In this document: positions 26,042 through 34,840 of the stretch, piece after piece
Position numbering within the stretch: the stretch's first letter is position 1
Layout of the letters: each line of letters starts with the position of its first letter
Source of the DNA: Lutibacter sp. B1
GTDB lineage: Bacteria; Bacteroidota; Bacteroidia; Flavobacteriales; Flavobacteriaceae
Reading direction: 5' to 3'
Assembly: GCF_012524075.1 (NCBI RefSeq)
Contig: NZ_JAAZUI010000007.1
Span: 62,001 to 126,000 of the forward strand
DNA: 64,000 nt
Translations under genes and position numbers: made by a program
The notes under the pieces: generated by a model
Database searches by the model: none
Seen by the model: the letters and a program-made list of their open reading frames with translations, nothing else
What the model was told of the DNA's origin: nothing

Positions 26042-26137
26042 AATCAATAAATTATATAGTCTAAAATAATTGATAATAAAAGTATAAAATTTGACGCTAA
26101 AAGAGTATGATAATAATCACTAAAACAGAAGGTTTAT

Positions 26138-26608
26138 CTATAATAAATTATTGGTGATTTTATAAATTAAGTCTGTTTCGTAACCTTTTGAGATAAGGTA
26201 AGTAATAAGTTTTTGTTTCTTTTTATAGATGTTTTTTTCATTAATTACTGCCAATTTTTTTTCAGCAATTGATTGTAAGGTTTTAACATAATCGTTCTCA
26301 TCAATTTCTTTTAAGGCAACATTAATATTGTATGATGAAATGTCTCTAAATTTAAGCTCGTTTTTAATTTTAATTTTCCCCCAATTTTTCATATAAAATT
26401 TACCTCTTGCAAAGGCTTTAGAAAAACGCTCTTCATTTAAAAAATTATGATCTAAAAGGTGAAGTATTATTTTTTCTTTTGCTTCGGGAATCATTTTTAA
26501 ATCATATAGTTTACTTTCTATTTCTTTATGACATCGTTCTTGGTAGGCACAGTAATTTTCTAAAATTTTTGTTGCTTCATCTACTGTATATGTTTTTTGA
26601 TTTTTCAC
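26138..26608 (-). CDS. recX: Regulatory protein RecX
   Basis: The 156-residue protein consists of three-helix repeats typical of RecX: CHKEIESKLYDL near residue 23, FLNEERFSKAFARGKFYMKNWGKIKIKNEL near 56 and a third repeat near 125. RecX binds RecA filaments and limits recombinase activity. It is divergent from the polyprenyl synthase gene; a 37-bp inverted repeat lies between the two. Confidence 0.9.
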   Translation of the reverse strand: MKNQKTYTVDEATKILENYCAYQERCHKEIESKLYDLKMIPEAKEKIILHLLDHNFLNEERFSKAFARGKFYMKNWGKIKIKNELKFRDISSYNINVALKEIDENDYVKTLQSIAEKKLAVINEKNIYKKKQKLITYLISKGYETDLIYKITNNLL

Positions 26609-26617
26609 ATATTAAAA

Positions 26618-26654
26618 GTATAAATTTTAATTTAACTTAAATTAAAATTTATAC
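26618..26654. repeat. 37-bp perfect inverted repeat between recX and the polyprenyl synthase gene
   Basis: GTATAAATTTTAATTTA at 26618-26634 and its exact reverse complement at 26638-26654 flank the three bases ACT. The arms are pure A/T apart from the outermost G/C pair. It begins 10 bases upstream of the recX ATG and ends about 90 bases before the ATG of the other gene, so it could be an operator or cruciform in a shared promoter region. Confidence 0.75.
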
Positions 26655-26746
26655 AGATTTAACGAACTATTTTTTTGATTATAGTTTGTTTATTCATAAA
26701 AATATAGACTAAAAATGTACTTTTACATTTTAAACATCTAATTTAA

Positions 26747-27718
26747 ATGAATAGTATTGAAACTTATAAAAATCAGTTTGTAGATTATTTAACTGAAATT
26801 ATAAAAGTTAAAGAACCAACCAATTTATATGAGCCTATTGAATATATTTTACAAATAGGAGGTAAGCGGTTGCGCCCTGTTTTAACATTAATGATTTGTG
26901 ATTTGTTTCAAGGTGAAGTTAAACAAGCCTATAACGCGGCTTTGGCAATTGAGGTTTTTCATAATTTCACATTAGTACACGATGATATTATGGATAGCGC
27001 TCCAATAAGAAGAGGTATGCCTACAGTACATAAAAAGTGGAACATTAATACCGGGATTTTATCGGGCGATGCTATGATGATTTTAGCCTATCAATGTTTT
27101 GAAAATTATGAGCCTTCAACCTTAAAAAAACTACTTCAATTATTTAATAAAACAGCAATAGAAGTTTGTGAGGGACAACAATTGGATGTTGATTTTGAAA
27201 ATAGAAATGATGTTAGTATTTCAGAATATACTAAAATGATAACGTATAAAACGTCGGTTTTGGTTGCGGCGGCGATGAAAATGGGAGCTATAATTGCCGA
27301 TGTTACTGAAAATGAAGCAGCTTTAATTTATGAATTTGGGTTAAACCTGGGAATTGCATTTCAATTACAAGATGATTATTTAGACACGTTTGGCGATGCT
27401 AAACTTTTTGGAAAGCAAATAGGTGGCGATATTTCAGAAAATAAAAAAACATACTTGTATTTAAAAACGATTGAAGTTTGCAATATAACAGATAAAGAAA
27501 AGTTATTGACGTTATATAAAACCAAAAAATCAAATCAAAGAAAAATAGAAGAGGTAACACACATATTTGAAAGAAATAATATTCCTCAAATTACATTGAA
27601 AGAAATAGAACTTTATACAAACAAAGCTTTTGATGTTTTAGATAAACTTACTATAGATAGTGCTAATAAGACTGTTTTGAAAGATTTTGGATTAAGTTTA
27701 ATGAAGCGTACAATCTAA
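26747..27718 (+). CDS. Polyprenyl (trans-isoprenyl) diphosphate synthase
   Basis: The 323-residue protein has both aspartate-rich motifs of trans-prenyltransferases, DDIMD at residues 79-83 and DDYLD near 207. It also has the substrate-binding GGKRLRP near residue 38. It elongates allylic diphosphates with isopentenyl diphosphate for quinone side chains or carotenoids. The spacer length between motifs fits the farnesyl/geranylgeranyl/polyprenyl group, but chain length cannot be read safely. Its TAA overlaps the ATG of the interrupted gene that follows. Confidence 0.92.
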   Translation: MNSIETYKNQFVDYLTEIIKVKEPTNLYEPIEYILQIGGKRLRPVLTLMICDLFQGEVKQAYNAALAIEVFHNFTLVHDDIMDSAPIRRGMPTVHKKWNINTGILSGDAMMILAYQCFENYEPSTLKKLLQLFNKTAIEVCEGQQLDVDFENRNDVSISEYTKMITYKTSVLVAAAMKMGAIIADVTENEAALIYEFGLNLGIAFQLQDDYLDTFGDAKLFGKQIGGDISENKKTYLYLKTIEVCNITDKEKLLTLYKTKKSNQRKIEEVTHIFERNNIPQITLKEIELYTNKAFDVLDKLTIDSANKTVLKDFGLSLMKRTI

Positions 27719-28065
27719 TGTTGAGACCTAACAATTCTTTAGAATTATTAAATACAATTGAAGTTGAAAATTTATATGATGATTTGATCAATCAATTAAA
27801 TAAAGATTTTCAATAGGTACATTTACCTATAAGTTTTGAGAAAAACACACCTCCTGTTACACTTAAAAATTCTTTAGATATTATTTTAATGGATTTGATA
27901 ACAAATAATTACGATAACTATTTAAATTTATTATACAGAATAGATGTTTCAGAAAAAGAATTATCAAAAATAACCGGCAATAATTTAACCGAAACAGTTG
28001 AACAAATTACTTTTTTGATTTTAAAAAGAGTTTATCAAAAGGTTTGGTTTAAAAATACACTCTAA
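27718..28065 (+). pseudogene. Conserved flavobacterial hypothetical gene interrupted by an in-frame amber stop
   Basis: A 116-codon frame starts at ATG 27718, overlapping the preceding stop as TAATG, and ends with TAA 28063-28065. It is broken only by TAG at 27814-27816 (codon 33). Both halves read as one protein: LINQLNKDFQ before the stop, and LNLLYRIDVSEKELSKITG plus FLILKRVYQKVWFKN after it. This matches a small protein I recall downstream of this synthase in related bacteria. It may be a true nonsense mutation, a sequencing error or, less likely, read-through. The last 17 bases overlap the convergent beta-barrel gene. Confidence 0.7.
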
Positions 28066-28567
28066 AAATGGGAGATAAACCAGATGAATAGAGTAAATTC
28101 TCATTTTCATCAAATAAAACATCATAACGCAAACCCATTGATAAATTACCGGTTACATACTCAATACCAATATAAAAGGCAGATTGCCATGTAGAATTAT
28201 TTTCTTCAGTAGTAAATTTTTTCTTTAGCTTTAGTTGTTCATATTCTGTAGAAAATTGTAAAAAGCTCACAGGTTTGTACAATGCTAATATACTTCCGCC
28301 ATAAAGATTGGTTGTAGACTCAATAGTTGATTTATTTTTAAGGTACATATAAGTAAAACTTAAACCTCCGCTAAATTCAGGCGTAAAATCATAAATAGCA
28401 CTTGGTGAAATAGAAAATGAGGAATGAGAATCTCCTAATCCAATATTTACTCCACCACCAAAACGCACATCATCAAAAAAAGTTTTCTTATCCGTTTCAG
28501 AATTTTGACACCATAAACTAGAATTTGTTAAAAAAAATAGAAACAATAAGTAAATAGTTTTGTGCAT
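28049..28567 (-). CDS. Outer-membrane beta-barrel protein, unknown function
   Basis: The 172-residue protein has a signal peptide ending about residue 20 (LWCQ). Alternating-pattern strands follow, starting FGGGVNIGLGDSHSSFSISPSAIYDF. The C-terminus, SGLSPIFRVYF, ends in the aromatic residue typical of outer-membrane barrels. About eight strands are expected. It overlaps the convergent interrupted gene by 17 bases. Confidence 0.7.
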   Translation of the reverse strand: MHKTIYLLFLFFLTNSSLWCQNSETDKKTFFDDVRFGGGVNIGLGDSHSSFSISPSAIYDFTPEFSGGLSFTYMYLKNKSTIESTTNLYGGSILALYKPVSFLQFSTEYEQLKLKKKFTTEENNSTWQSAFYIGIEYVTGNLSMGLRYDVLFDENENLLYSSGLSPIFRVYF

Positions 28568-28647
28568 ATTAAGTATTTTAGCTAAGATAAAAATATATTC
28601 CTGAAATTTTTTACAAAAAAAATATTGTAGGTAAAATAAAATTATAG

Positions 28648-28655
28648 TATTTTTG
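28648..28655 (+). promoter_or_regulatory. -7 promoter element of the tRNA gene
   Basis: TATTTTTG matches TAnnTTTG and lies 13 bases before the mature tRNA 5' end. Confidence 0.6.
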
Positions 28656-28668
28656 CGTCCAGTTTCAG

Positions 28669-28742
28669 GGACCCATAGCTCAGCTGGTTAGAGCACCTGA
28701 CTCATAATCAGGGGGTCGAAGGTTCGAGCCCTTCTGGGTCCA
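28669..28742 (+). tRNA. tRNA with anticodon CAT (tRNA-Met or lysidine-type tRNA-Ile)
   Basis: A full cloverleaf is present: acceptor GGACCCA/TGGGTCC, a D-arm beginning GCTCAGCTGGTTAGAGC, anticodon stem CCTGA/TCAGG around loop CTCATAA, and T-arm GAAGG-TTCGAGC-CCTTC. The discriminator base is A, followed by CA in the genome. The CAT anticodon belongs to elongator Met or to Ile2, and I cannot separate these safely; the acceptor lacks the mismatch of initiator tRNAs. A T-run terminator follows. Confidence 0.95.
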
Positions 28743-28751
28743 CAAGTTTAT

Positions 28752-28783
28752 AAAAGTCTAACAAACCTTGCTAGACTTTTTTT
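28752..28783 (+). terminator. Terminator of the tRNA gene
   Basis: AAAAGTCTA at 28752-28760 pairs with TAGACTTTT at 28772-28780, followed by more T residues. Confidence 0.75.
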
Positions 28784-28973
28784 ATATTTAATAGAATTTC
28801 ATAACATCGTTTGATGCGATTTTTTAGCTGATTTAAACTGCAGACTATTAAATTCTTGCTTTTTTGTTTCGTTTTTTAAAAATTAAGCATAAATTTAATG
28901 ACGTATTAAAAAAGCATAATTTTAATTGGTAATTTTTTAATTTTCAATAAGTTATTGTAATCAACCCCAAAAA

Positions 28974-29153
28974 ATGAAAATACAAAAATATACTTATTTA
29001 GCAAGTTTTTGCTTGCTGTTTTTTTGTGTTACAGTAGTTGCCCAAGTGCCACCGCCGCCTGTAGGTCTTCCGGTTCCAATAGATGGAAATATTATTTATT
29101 TACTTATTTCAGGTATAGCTTTTGGAGTTTACACGTTAAAAAGAAGAAAATAA
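28974..29153 (+). CDS. 59-residue secreted peptide with a PID-CTERM-like sorting tail
   Basis: ATG 28974 opens a 59-codon frame: a signal peptide (about 1-23, ending TVVAQ), a proline stretch VPPPPVGLP, then PIDGNIIYLLISGIAFGVY and a basic end TLKRRK. The PID motif, hydrophobic helix and Arg/Lys tail form the tripartite pattern of the PID-CTERM protein-sorting domain described in Bacteroidota. Almost no mature domain lies between signal and anchor, so the whole peptide may be a surface or periplasmic anchor unit. It is convergent with ribE, two bases before that gene's stop codon on the opposite strand. Function is unknown. Confidence 0.7.
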   Translation: MKIQKYTYLASFCLLFFCVTVVAQVPPPPVGLPVPIDGNIIYLLISGIAFGVYTLKRRK

Positions 29154-29738
29154 TTATTTTTCTAATAATCTCGCTACATATTTTCCTATAACATCAAACT
29201 CTAAATTAACTTCGGTTCCAATTTTAAAAGTGTGAAAATTAGTGTACTCGTAGGTGTAAGGAATTATAGCTACAGAAAAGCTATTCTTTTTAGAATTTAC
29301 AACGGTTAAACTTGTTCCATTAACTGTTATAGATCCTTTTTCAATAGTTATATTGTTATAAGAACTGTCATATTTAAAACTAAATACCCAGCTGCCATCT
29401 TCTTCAATAATATTGGTGCAAACAGCTGTTTGATCTACATGACCCTGAACAATGTGTCCATCTAACCTGGCCCCTAAAATCATTGCTCGTTCTAAATTTA
29501 TTTTACTGCCAATAGTTAAATGTTTTAAGTTTGATTTATCTAAAGTTTCTTTAATTGCAGTTACAGTATATTCTTTATTATTAATATTTACAATGGTTAA
29601 GCAAACGCCATCGTGAGCGATACTTTGGTCAACTTTTAATTCTGAAGTAAAATCACTTTCAATCGTAATATGTATATTTTCACCTTCTTTAACAATATTT
29701 TTAACTGTACCTAAACTTTCTATTATACCTGTAAACAT
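29154..29738 (-). CDS. ribE: Riboflavin synthase, alpha chain
   Basis: The 194-residue protein consists of two lumazine-binding barrels, starting MFTGIIESLGTV. It has the ligand motifs VCLTIV near residue 50, GHIVQGHVDQ near residue 97 and NGTSLTVV near residue 142. It dismutates two 6,7-dimethyl-8-ribityllumazine to riboflavin. It is divergent from pdxA with a short shared promoter region. No FMN riboswitch is visible in its leader of about 30 bases. Confidence 0.95.
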   Translation of the reverse strand: MFTGIIESLGTVKNIVKEGENIHITIESDFTSELKVDQSIAHDGVCLTIVNINNKEYTVTAIKETLDKSNLKHLTIGSKINLERAMILGARLDGHIVQGHVDQTAVCTNIIEEDGSWVFSFKYDSSYNNITIEKGSITVNGTSLTVVNSKKNSFSVAIIPYTYEYTNFHTFKIGTEVNLEFDVIGKYVARLLEK

Positions 29739-29759
29739 AATTTTCTCAATTTAATTGAT

Positions 29760-29767
29760 TACTTTTG
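29760..29767 (+). promoter_or_regulatory. -7 promoter element of pdxA
   Basis: TACTTTTG matches TAnnTTTG, 33 bases before the pdxA ATG. It lies seven bases from the oppositely oriented ribE box. Confidence 0.5.
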
Positions 29768-29773
29768 ATGTCT

Positions 29774-29781
29774 CAAAATTA
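29774..29781 (-). promoter_or_regulatory. -7 promoter element of ribE
   Basis: The minus strand reads TAATTTTG, matching TAnnTTTG, about 35 bases before the ribE ATG. It overlaps the transcribed start of pdxA, so the two promoters cannot easily be occupied together. Confidence 0.5.
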
Positions 29782-29800
29782 AGCATAATAAACCTTATTT

Positions 29801-30844
29801 ATGAATAAATCTGAAAAAATAAAACTGGGAATTTCTATTGGAGATTTTAATGGTATTGGTATAGAAATCATCTTGAAAACATTTTTAGATAAAAGGATGC
29901 TAGACTTTTGCACACCAATTATTTTTGGAAGTACAAAGCTGATTACATCTTATAAAAAAAATTTAAACTTAAATATACCATATAACGGAATTAAAAATAT
30001 TGACAAAGCAATACATGGTAAAATAAATATTTTGAATCTTTGGAAAGAAGACATTAATGTTGAAATAGGAAAGCCTACTGAAATTTCGGGAAAATACGCT
30101 TTTAAATCATTGGAAGCTGCTACAAATTCTTTGGTGAAAAAAGAGATTGATGTTTTGGTAACGGCGCCAATTAATAAAGATAATATTCAGTCTGAAGAAT
30201 TTAAATTTCCCGGCCATACCGAATATTTAGAATCTAAAGTTAAAGGTGAAAGTTTAATGATTTTAATGACTGACAGTTTAAGAGTAGGCTTAATAACAGG
30301 TCATATTCCGGTTTCTAAAGTGCCAAAAGCAATTACACCTAATTTAATTAAGAAAAAAGTACGTATTTTACATAAAACACTTGTTCAAGATTTTGCAATT
30401 CCAAAGCCTAAAATAGCAATTTTAGGATTAAATCCACATTGTGGCGATAATGGTGTTATAGGAAAAGAAGATGATGAAATTATTAGACCAACAATTGCTG
30501 AAATACAAGATACAGGAAAATTAGTTTACGGACCTTATGCCGCCGATAGTTTTTTTGGTTCAGAGAATTACAAAAATTTTGATGCCATATTAGCTATGTA
30601 TCACGATCAAGGATTAGCACCGTTCAAAACGTTGTCTTTTGGTGAAGGGGTTAATTATACAGCAGGCTTAGATGAAGTAAGAACTTCACCGGATCATGGA
30701 ACAGCATACGATTTAGCCGGAAAAGATAAAGCGAATATAAACTCGTTTAAAGAAGCTGTTTTTACCGGAATTCAAATTTTTAAAACCAGAACAGAATATA
30801 AAAGTTTGACTGAAAACACTTTAAAAATAACACATCAAAAATAA
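29801..30844 (+). CDS. pdxA: 4-hydroxythreonine-4-phosphate dehydrogenase
   Basis: The 347-residue protein has the PdxA signatures GDFNGIGIEI near residue 12, TAPINKDNIQ near 120, GHTEYLE near 138, and YHDQGLAPFKTLSFGEGVNYTAGL with SPDHGTAYDLAGK in the C-terminal third. The three metal-binding histidines fall in GHTE, YHDQ and DHGT. It oxidises 4-phosphohydroxy-L-threonine in the DXP-dependent route to pyridoxal 5'-phosphate. Confidence 0.96.
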   Translation: MNKSEKIKLGISIGDFNGIGIEIILKTFLDKRMLDFCTPIIFGSTKLITSYKKNLNLNIPYNGIKNIDKAIHGKINILNLWKEDINVEIGKPTEISGKYAFKSLEAATNSLVKKEIDVLVTAPINKDNIQSEEFKFPGHTEYLESKVKGESLMILMTDSLRVGLITGHIPVSKVPKAITPNLIKKKVRILHKTLVQDFAIPKPKIAILGLNPHCGDNGVIGKEDDEIIRPTIAEIQDTGKLVYGPYAADSFFGSENYKNFDAILAMYHDQGLAPFKTLSFGEGVNYTAGLDEVRTSPDHGTAYDLAGKDKANINSFKEAVFTGIQIFKTRTEYKSLTENTLKITHQK

Positions 30845-30893
30845 AAACAGTAATTTTTCAAAATTTATTGTTTAAAATAAATTTATAATTTTA

Positions 30894-30901
30894 TATCTTT
30901 G
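30894..30901 (+). promoter_or_regulatory. -7 promoter element of the DUF177-rpmF operon
   Basis: TATCTTTG matches TAnnTTTG, 22 bases before the ATG at 30924. Confidence 0.55.
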
Positions 30902-30923
30902 CACGCTCAAATTGAAGTTCTAT

Positions 30924-31490
30924 ATGAAAGATTTAAAAGAATTTGATATATCTTTTATAGGTTTAAAAGAAGGAATGCATCAATTTGAATATAAAATTGA
31001 GAAACTGTTCTTTGATTTTTTTGAATATGATGAGTTTTATAATTCAAATGTAAAAGTTGATTTGTCTTTTTTAAAAAAGACTACAATGTTTGAATTAAAC
31101 TTTGATTTTAATGGTTGGGTAGAAGTTGCATGTGATCTTACTAATGAGCTCTATAAACAACCAATAAAATCTAACATTGAGTTAATTGTAAAGTTTGGTA
31201 ATGAATTTAATGATGAGAATGAAGAATTATTAATAATTCCTCATTCAGAATTTAAAATCAATATAGCTCAATATATATATGAGGCTATTGTTTTAGCAGT
31301 TCCATTAAAAAGAATTCATCCGGGAGTTGAAGATGGAACTTTGCACTCCGACATATTAGAAAAATTAAAAGAATTTGAAATAAAAGAAGAACAAGAACAG
31401 GAAGAAGAAAATACTAAGGAAATTGATCCAAGGTGGAATAAATTAAAAGATATACTAATAGATAAAAATAAGAGTAATGGCACATCCTAA
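30924..31490 (+). CDS. DUF177 (YceD-type) protein upstream of rpmF
   Basis: The 188-residue acidic protein belongs to the DUF177/YceD family, which is usually found just before rpmF and is linked to 23S rRNA and large-subunit assembly. A beta-rich core with [16 protein letters not shown] near residue 70 carries only one of the cysteines seen in other members. ATG 30924 is chosen over TTG 30912. Its end overlaps rpmF by 14 bases. Confidence 0.85.
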   Translation: MKDLKEFDISFIGLKEGMHQFEYKIEKLFFDFFEYDEFYNSNVKVDLSFLKKTTMFELNFDFNGWVEVACDLTNELYKQPIKSNIELIVKFGNEFNDENEELLIIPHSEFKINIAQYIYEAIVLAVPLKRIHPGVEDGTLHSDILEKLKEFEIKEEQEQEEENTKEIDPRWNKLKDILIDKNKSNGTS

Positions 31491-31671
31491 AAGAAAAATA
31501 TCAAAAACCAGAAGAGATAAAAGAAGAACTCATTACAAAGCAGTTGCTCCTCAAGTAGCTGTAGATCCAACAACTGGAGAAGCTCATTTATATCATAGAG
31601 CACACTGGCATGAAGGTAAACTTTATTATAAAGGGCAAATTGTAATTGATTCTGAAGAAACTCAAGCTTAA
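31477..31671 (+). CDS. rpmF: Ribosomal protein L32
   Basis: The 64-residue protein has the L32 start [20 protein letters not shown] and a CxxC-free middle, so it is the zinc-independent form. It overlaps DUF177 by 14 bases and is followed by a terminator. Confidence 0.97.
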   Translation: MAHPKRKISKTRRDKRRTHYKAVAPQVAVDPTTGEAHLYHRAHWHEGKLYYKGQIVIDSEETQA

Positions 31672-31693
31672 TATTACAAGTTAAAAAAACATA

Positions 31694-31720
31694 AAAACTC
31701 TCATTTTGAGGGTTTTTTTT
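31694..31720 (+). terminator. Intrinsic terminator after rpmF
   Basis: AAAACTCTCA at 31694-31703 pairs with TGAGGGTTTT at 31707-31716 (one G-T pair), followed by a T run. Confidence 0.8.
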
Positions 31721-31823
31721 ATTTTTTGACTTAAAATTGACTAAAAAGTGACGATTTTCATTAAAAAATCAAAATAAATTTCATTACTTTGAGCCTCTTT
31801 TTTTACTAAAAGAAAAACAACTT

Positions 31824-32819
31824 ATGACTAAAATTACCGCAGCAATAACAGCCGTTGGAAAATATGTTCCTGAAGACGTTTTAACAAATGCGATGTTGGA
31901 GAAAATGGTAGATACAAATGATGAATGGATTACTACTAGAACAGGTATTAAAGAACGAAGAATTTTAAAAGGAGAAGGTAAGGGTACTTCATACATGGCT
32001 ATAAAAGCTGCTCAGCAATTAATCGAAAAGAAACATTTAGATCCGAAAGAAATTGAACTTGTTATAGTTGCCACCGCAACACCCGATATGCAAGCTGCTG
32101 CAACCTCTGTATATGTCGCAAATCAAATTGGAGCAACAAATGCATTTGGGTTTGATTTAGAAGCAGCATGTTCAAGTTTTTTATATGGAATGTCAGTAGC
32201 CGCTAGTTACATTGAGTCTGGCAGGTATAAAAAAGTACTTTTAATTGGTGCCGATAAATGTTCTTCTATGATTGATTATACGGACAGAGCTACATGTATA
32301 ATTTTTGGAGATGGAGCAGGAGCAGTTTTATTTGAGCCAAATGAAGAAGGTTTGGGGCTACAAGACGAGTATTTAAGAAGCGATGGTTCCGGGAGAGAAT
32401 TTTTACAGGTTAAAGCTAGTGGTTCAATGTATCCGGTAACAAAGGAAGCAATTGATAAAAGAGAAAATTTTGTTTTTCAAGATGGAAAAACAGTTTTTAA
32501 AAATGCTGTATTTAATATGGCCGATGCAACAGTAAAAATTTTAGAAAGAAACAAGATAACTAAAGATAATATTAATTGGTTAGCAGCTCATCAAGCAAAT
32601 AAGCGCATTATTGAGGCTACAGCTAACAGAATAGAACTCGAAAGTTCAAAAGTAATGATGAACATTCAAAATTATGGTAATACTACTTCAGCAACATTAC
32701 CATTACTTTTAGCAGATTACGAAAAACAACTTAAAAAAGGAGATACTATAATTTTTGCAGCATTTGGAGGTGGTTTCACTTGGGGATCAATCTATTTCAA
32801 ATGGGCATATAATTCTTAA
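31824..32819 (+). CDS. fabH: 3-oxoacyl-ACP synthase III
   Basis: The 331-residue thiolase-fold enzyme has the FabH catalytic triad: Cys116 in EAACSS, His256 in AAHQANKRI and Asn286 in NYGNTTSA. It condenses acetyl- or branched acyl-CoA with malonyl-ACP to start fatty acid synthesis. It is followed by accB and accC, so initiation and malonyl-CoA supply genes are grouped. Confidence 0.96.
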   Translation: MTKITAAITAVGKYVPEDVLTNAMLEKMVDTNDEWITTRTGIKERRILKGEGKGTSYMAIKAAQQLIEKKHLDPKEIELVIVATATPDMQAAATSVYVANQIGATNAFGFDLEAACSSFLYGMSVAASYIESGRYKKVLLIGADKCSSMIDYTDRATCIIFGDGAGAVLFEPNEEGLGLQDEYLRSDGSGREFLQVKASGSMYPVTKEAIDKRENFVFQDGKTVFKNAVFNMADATVKILERNKITKDNINWLAAHQANKRIIEATANRIELESSKVMMNIQNYGNTTSATLPLLLADYEKQLKKGDTIIFAAFGGGFTWGSIYFKWAYNS

Positions 32820-32840
32820 TAAATTAACAACTAAAACCAA

Positions 32841-33326
32841 ATGAATATGGACTTGAAAGATATTCAAAATCTGATAAAATTTGTAGCCAAATCGGGTGCA
32901 AGTGAAGTTAAGTTAGAAATGGAAGATATAAAAATTACCATTAAAACTGGCTCAGATAAAACAGAAACTACTATAGTGCAGCAAGCACCTTTAGGGATTC
33001 CTCAAATGCCTTTAGGAGCAACTTCAGGTAATTTACCAACTGAGACTATAAATGTTGAAACTGCTTCTAAAGATGAAAATTCAAAATATATAGAAATTAA
33101 ATCCCCAATAATAGGTACTTTTTATAGAAAACCATCACCAGACAAACCTGTTTTTGTTGAAGTAGGTGATACCGTAAATAAGGATACAGTAGTTTGTATA
33201 GTAGAAGCAATGAAATTATTCAATGAAATTGAGTCTGAAGTATCAGGAAAAATAGTTAAAATACTAGTTGAAGACGGAACACCAGTTGAGTTTGGTCAGC
33301 CGTTATTTTTAGTTGACCCATCGTAA
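32841..33326 (+). CDS. accB: Acetyl-CoA carboxylase biotin carboxyl carrier protein
   Basis: The 161-residue protein has an N-terminal helical region (MDLKDIQNLIKFVAKSGASE), a Thr/Pro-rich linker and a biotinyl domain with EAMKLFNEIE, biotinyl Lys125. A second ATG six bases downstream is equally possible. It sits 21 bases after fabH and 81 bases before accC. Confidence 0.95.
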   Translation: MNMDLKDIQNLIKFVAKSGASEVKLEMEDIKITIKTGSDKTETTIVQQAPLGIPQMPLGATSGNLPTETINVETASKDENSKYIEIKSPIIGTFYRKPSPDKPVFVEVGDTVNKDTVVCIVEAMKLFNEIESEVSGKIVKILVEDGTPVEFGQPLFLVDPS

Positions 33327-33407
33327 AGTTTAATCCAAAGTTCAATTTGAAATTTCAAAATAAATTGAAATTTTGCCCAATTGTATTTTTTAATTCGAAA
33401 GTGCATT

Positions 33408-34760
33408 ATGTTTAAAAAAATATTAGTTGCCAACAGAGGTGAAATAGCTTTACGAGTTATAAGGACTTGTAGAGAAATTGGAGTTAAAACTGTAGCAGTT
33501 TATTCTACTGTAGATTCTGAAAGCTTACATGTACGTTTTGCAGATGAAGCAGTATGTATAGGTCCGGCTGCAAGCAGTGATTCCTACTTAAAAATGTCGG
33601 CTATATTGTCTGCTGCAGAAATTACGAATGCTGATGCAATTCATCCGGGATATGGATTTTTAGCAGAAAATGCTAAATTTTCTAAATTATGTGAAGAACA
33701 CGGAATTAAATTTATTGGCGCTACAGCTGATATGATTAATAAAATGGGAGATAAAGCATCTGCCAGAGCTACAATGAAAGCTGCAGGTGTACCAACAATA
33801 CCAGGTTCTGAAGGTATAATTGAAACGTATGAAGAAGCCGAAAAATTAGCTGAAGACATGAAATATCCTGTAATGTTAAAAGCTACTGCAGGAGGTGGAG
33901 GTAAAGGAATGCGAGCTGTTTGGAAGAAGGAAAACTTAAAAAATGCTTGGGAATCTGCACGTCAAGAAGCGCAAGCTGCTTTTGGAAACAACGGAATGTA
34001 TTTGGAAAAGCTTATTGAAGAGCCTCGACATATAGAAATTCAAGTTGTAGGTGATGCTTATGGAAAAGCGTGTCATTTATCAGAAAGAGACTGTTCTATT
34101 CAACGTCGTCATCAAAAATTGACTGAAGAAGCTCCGTCTCCATTTATGACTCCTCAGCTTAGAAAAAAAATGGGTGAAGCTGCAATAAAAGCTGCTGAAT
34201 ATATAAAATACGAAGGAGCAGGAACTGTTGAGTTTTTAGTTGATAAGGATAAAAATTTCTACTTTATGGAAATGAATACTCGTATTCAAGTAGAACATCC
34301 AATAACAGAGCAGGTTATAGACCACGATTTAATTTATGAACAAATTAAAGTAGCTGCAGGAATTCCTATCTCAGGTAAAAATTATACACCAAAATTACAT
34401 TCTATTGAGTGTAGAATTAATGCTGAAGATCCGTTTAATGATTTTAGACCTTCTCCCGGTAAAATAGCAACATTGCATATTCCGGGTGGACATGGAGTTA
34501 GGGTTGATACGCATGTTTATGCAGGTTATACAATACCTCCTAATTATGATTCTATGATTGCTAAACTGATAACAACCGCTCAAACAAGAGAAGAAGCAAT
34601 AGCAAAAATGAGAAGAGCATTAGATGAGTTTGTGATAGAGGGTATAAAAACAACCATACCTTTCCATAGACAGTTGATGGATAGTCCGGATTATATAGCA
34701 GGAAATTATACTACTAAATTTATGGAGGTATTTAAAATTTTACCAGAGGAGGATAAATAA
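33408..34760 (+). CDS. accC: Biotin carboxylase
   Basis: The 450-residue ATP-grasp protein has [19 protein letters not shown] at the N-terminus, the glycine-rich ATP lid [10 protein letters not shown] near residue 163, [12 protein letters not shown] near 230 and [12 protein letters not shown] near 286. It carboxylates the biotin of AccB with bicarbonate and ATP. ATG 33408 is chosen over an upstream in-frame ATG because the family starts there. It might also serve a propionyl-CoA carboxylase, since no other biotin carboxylase is in the window. Confidence 0.96.
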   Translation: MFKKILVANRGEIALRVIRTCREIGVKTVAVYSTVDSESLHVRFADEAVCIGPAASSDSYLKMSAILSAAEITNADAIHPGYGFLAENAKFSKLCEEHGIKFIGATADMINKMGDKASARATMKAAGVPTIPGSEGIIETYEEAEKLAEDMKYPVMLKATAGGGGKGMRAVWKKENLKNAWESARQEAQAAFGNNGMYLEKLIEEPRHIEIQVVGDAYGKACHLSERDCSIQRRHQKLTEEAPSPFMTPQLRKKMGEAAIKAAEYIKYEGAGTVEFLVDKDKNFYFMEMNTRIQVEHPITEQVIDHDLIYEQIKVAAGIPISGKNYTPKLHSIECRINAEDPFNDFRPSPGKIATLHIPGGHGVRVDTHVYAGYTIPPNYDSMIAKLITTAQTREEAIAKMRRALDEFVIEGIKTTIPFHRQLMDSPDYIAGNYTTKFMEVFKILPEEDK

Positions 34761-34777
34761 AATCTCAAATTGAAATA

Positions 34778-34816
34778 AAAATAAAGGATATGAATTTTCA
34801 TATCCTTTATTTTTTT
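34778..34816 (+). terminator. Intrinsic terminator after accC
   Basis: A 17-base arm ending GGATATGAA at 34794 pairs perfectly with TTCATATCC starting at 34797, with a two-base loop and a T-rich end. Confidence 0.85.
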
Positions 34817-34840
34817 AAATTTACTTTATATAATATTTTT

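Noticed and set aside
29739-29800. FMN riboswitch before ribE
   Set aside because: The intergenic region is about 60 bases and is filled by two promoter boxes, which leaves no room for an RFN element.
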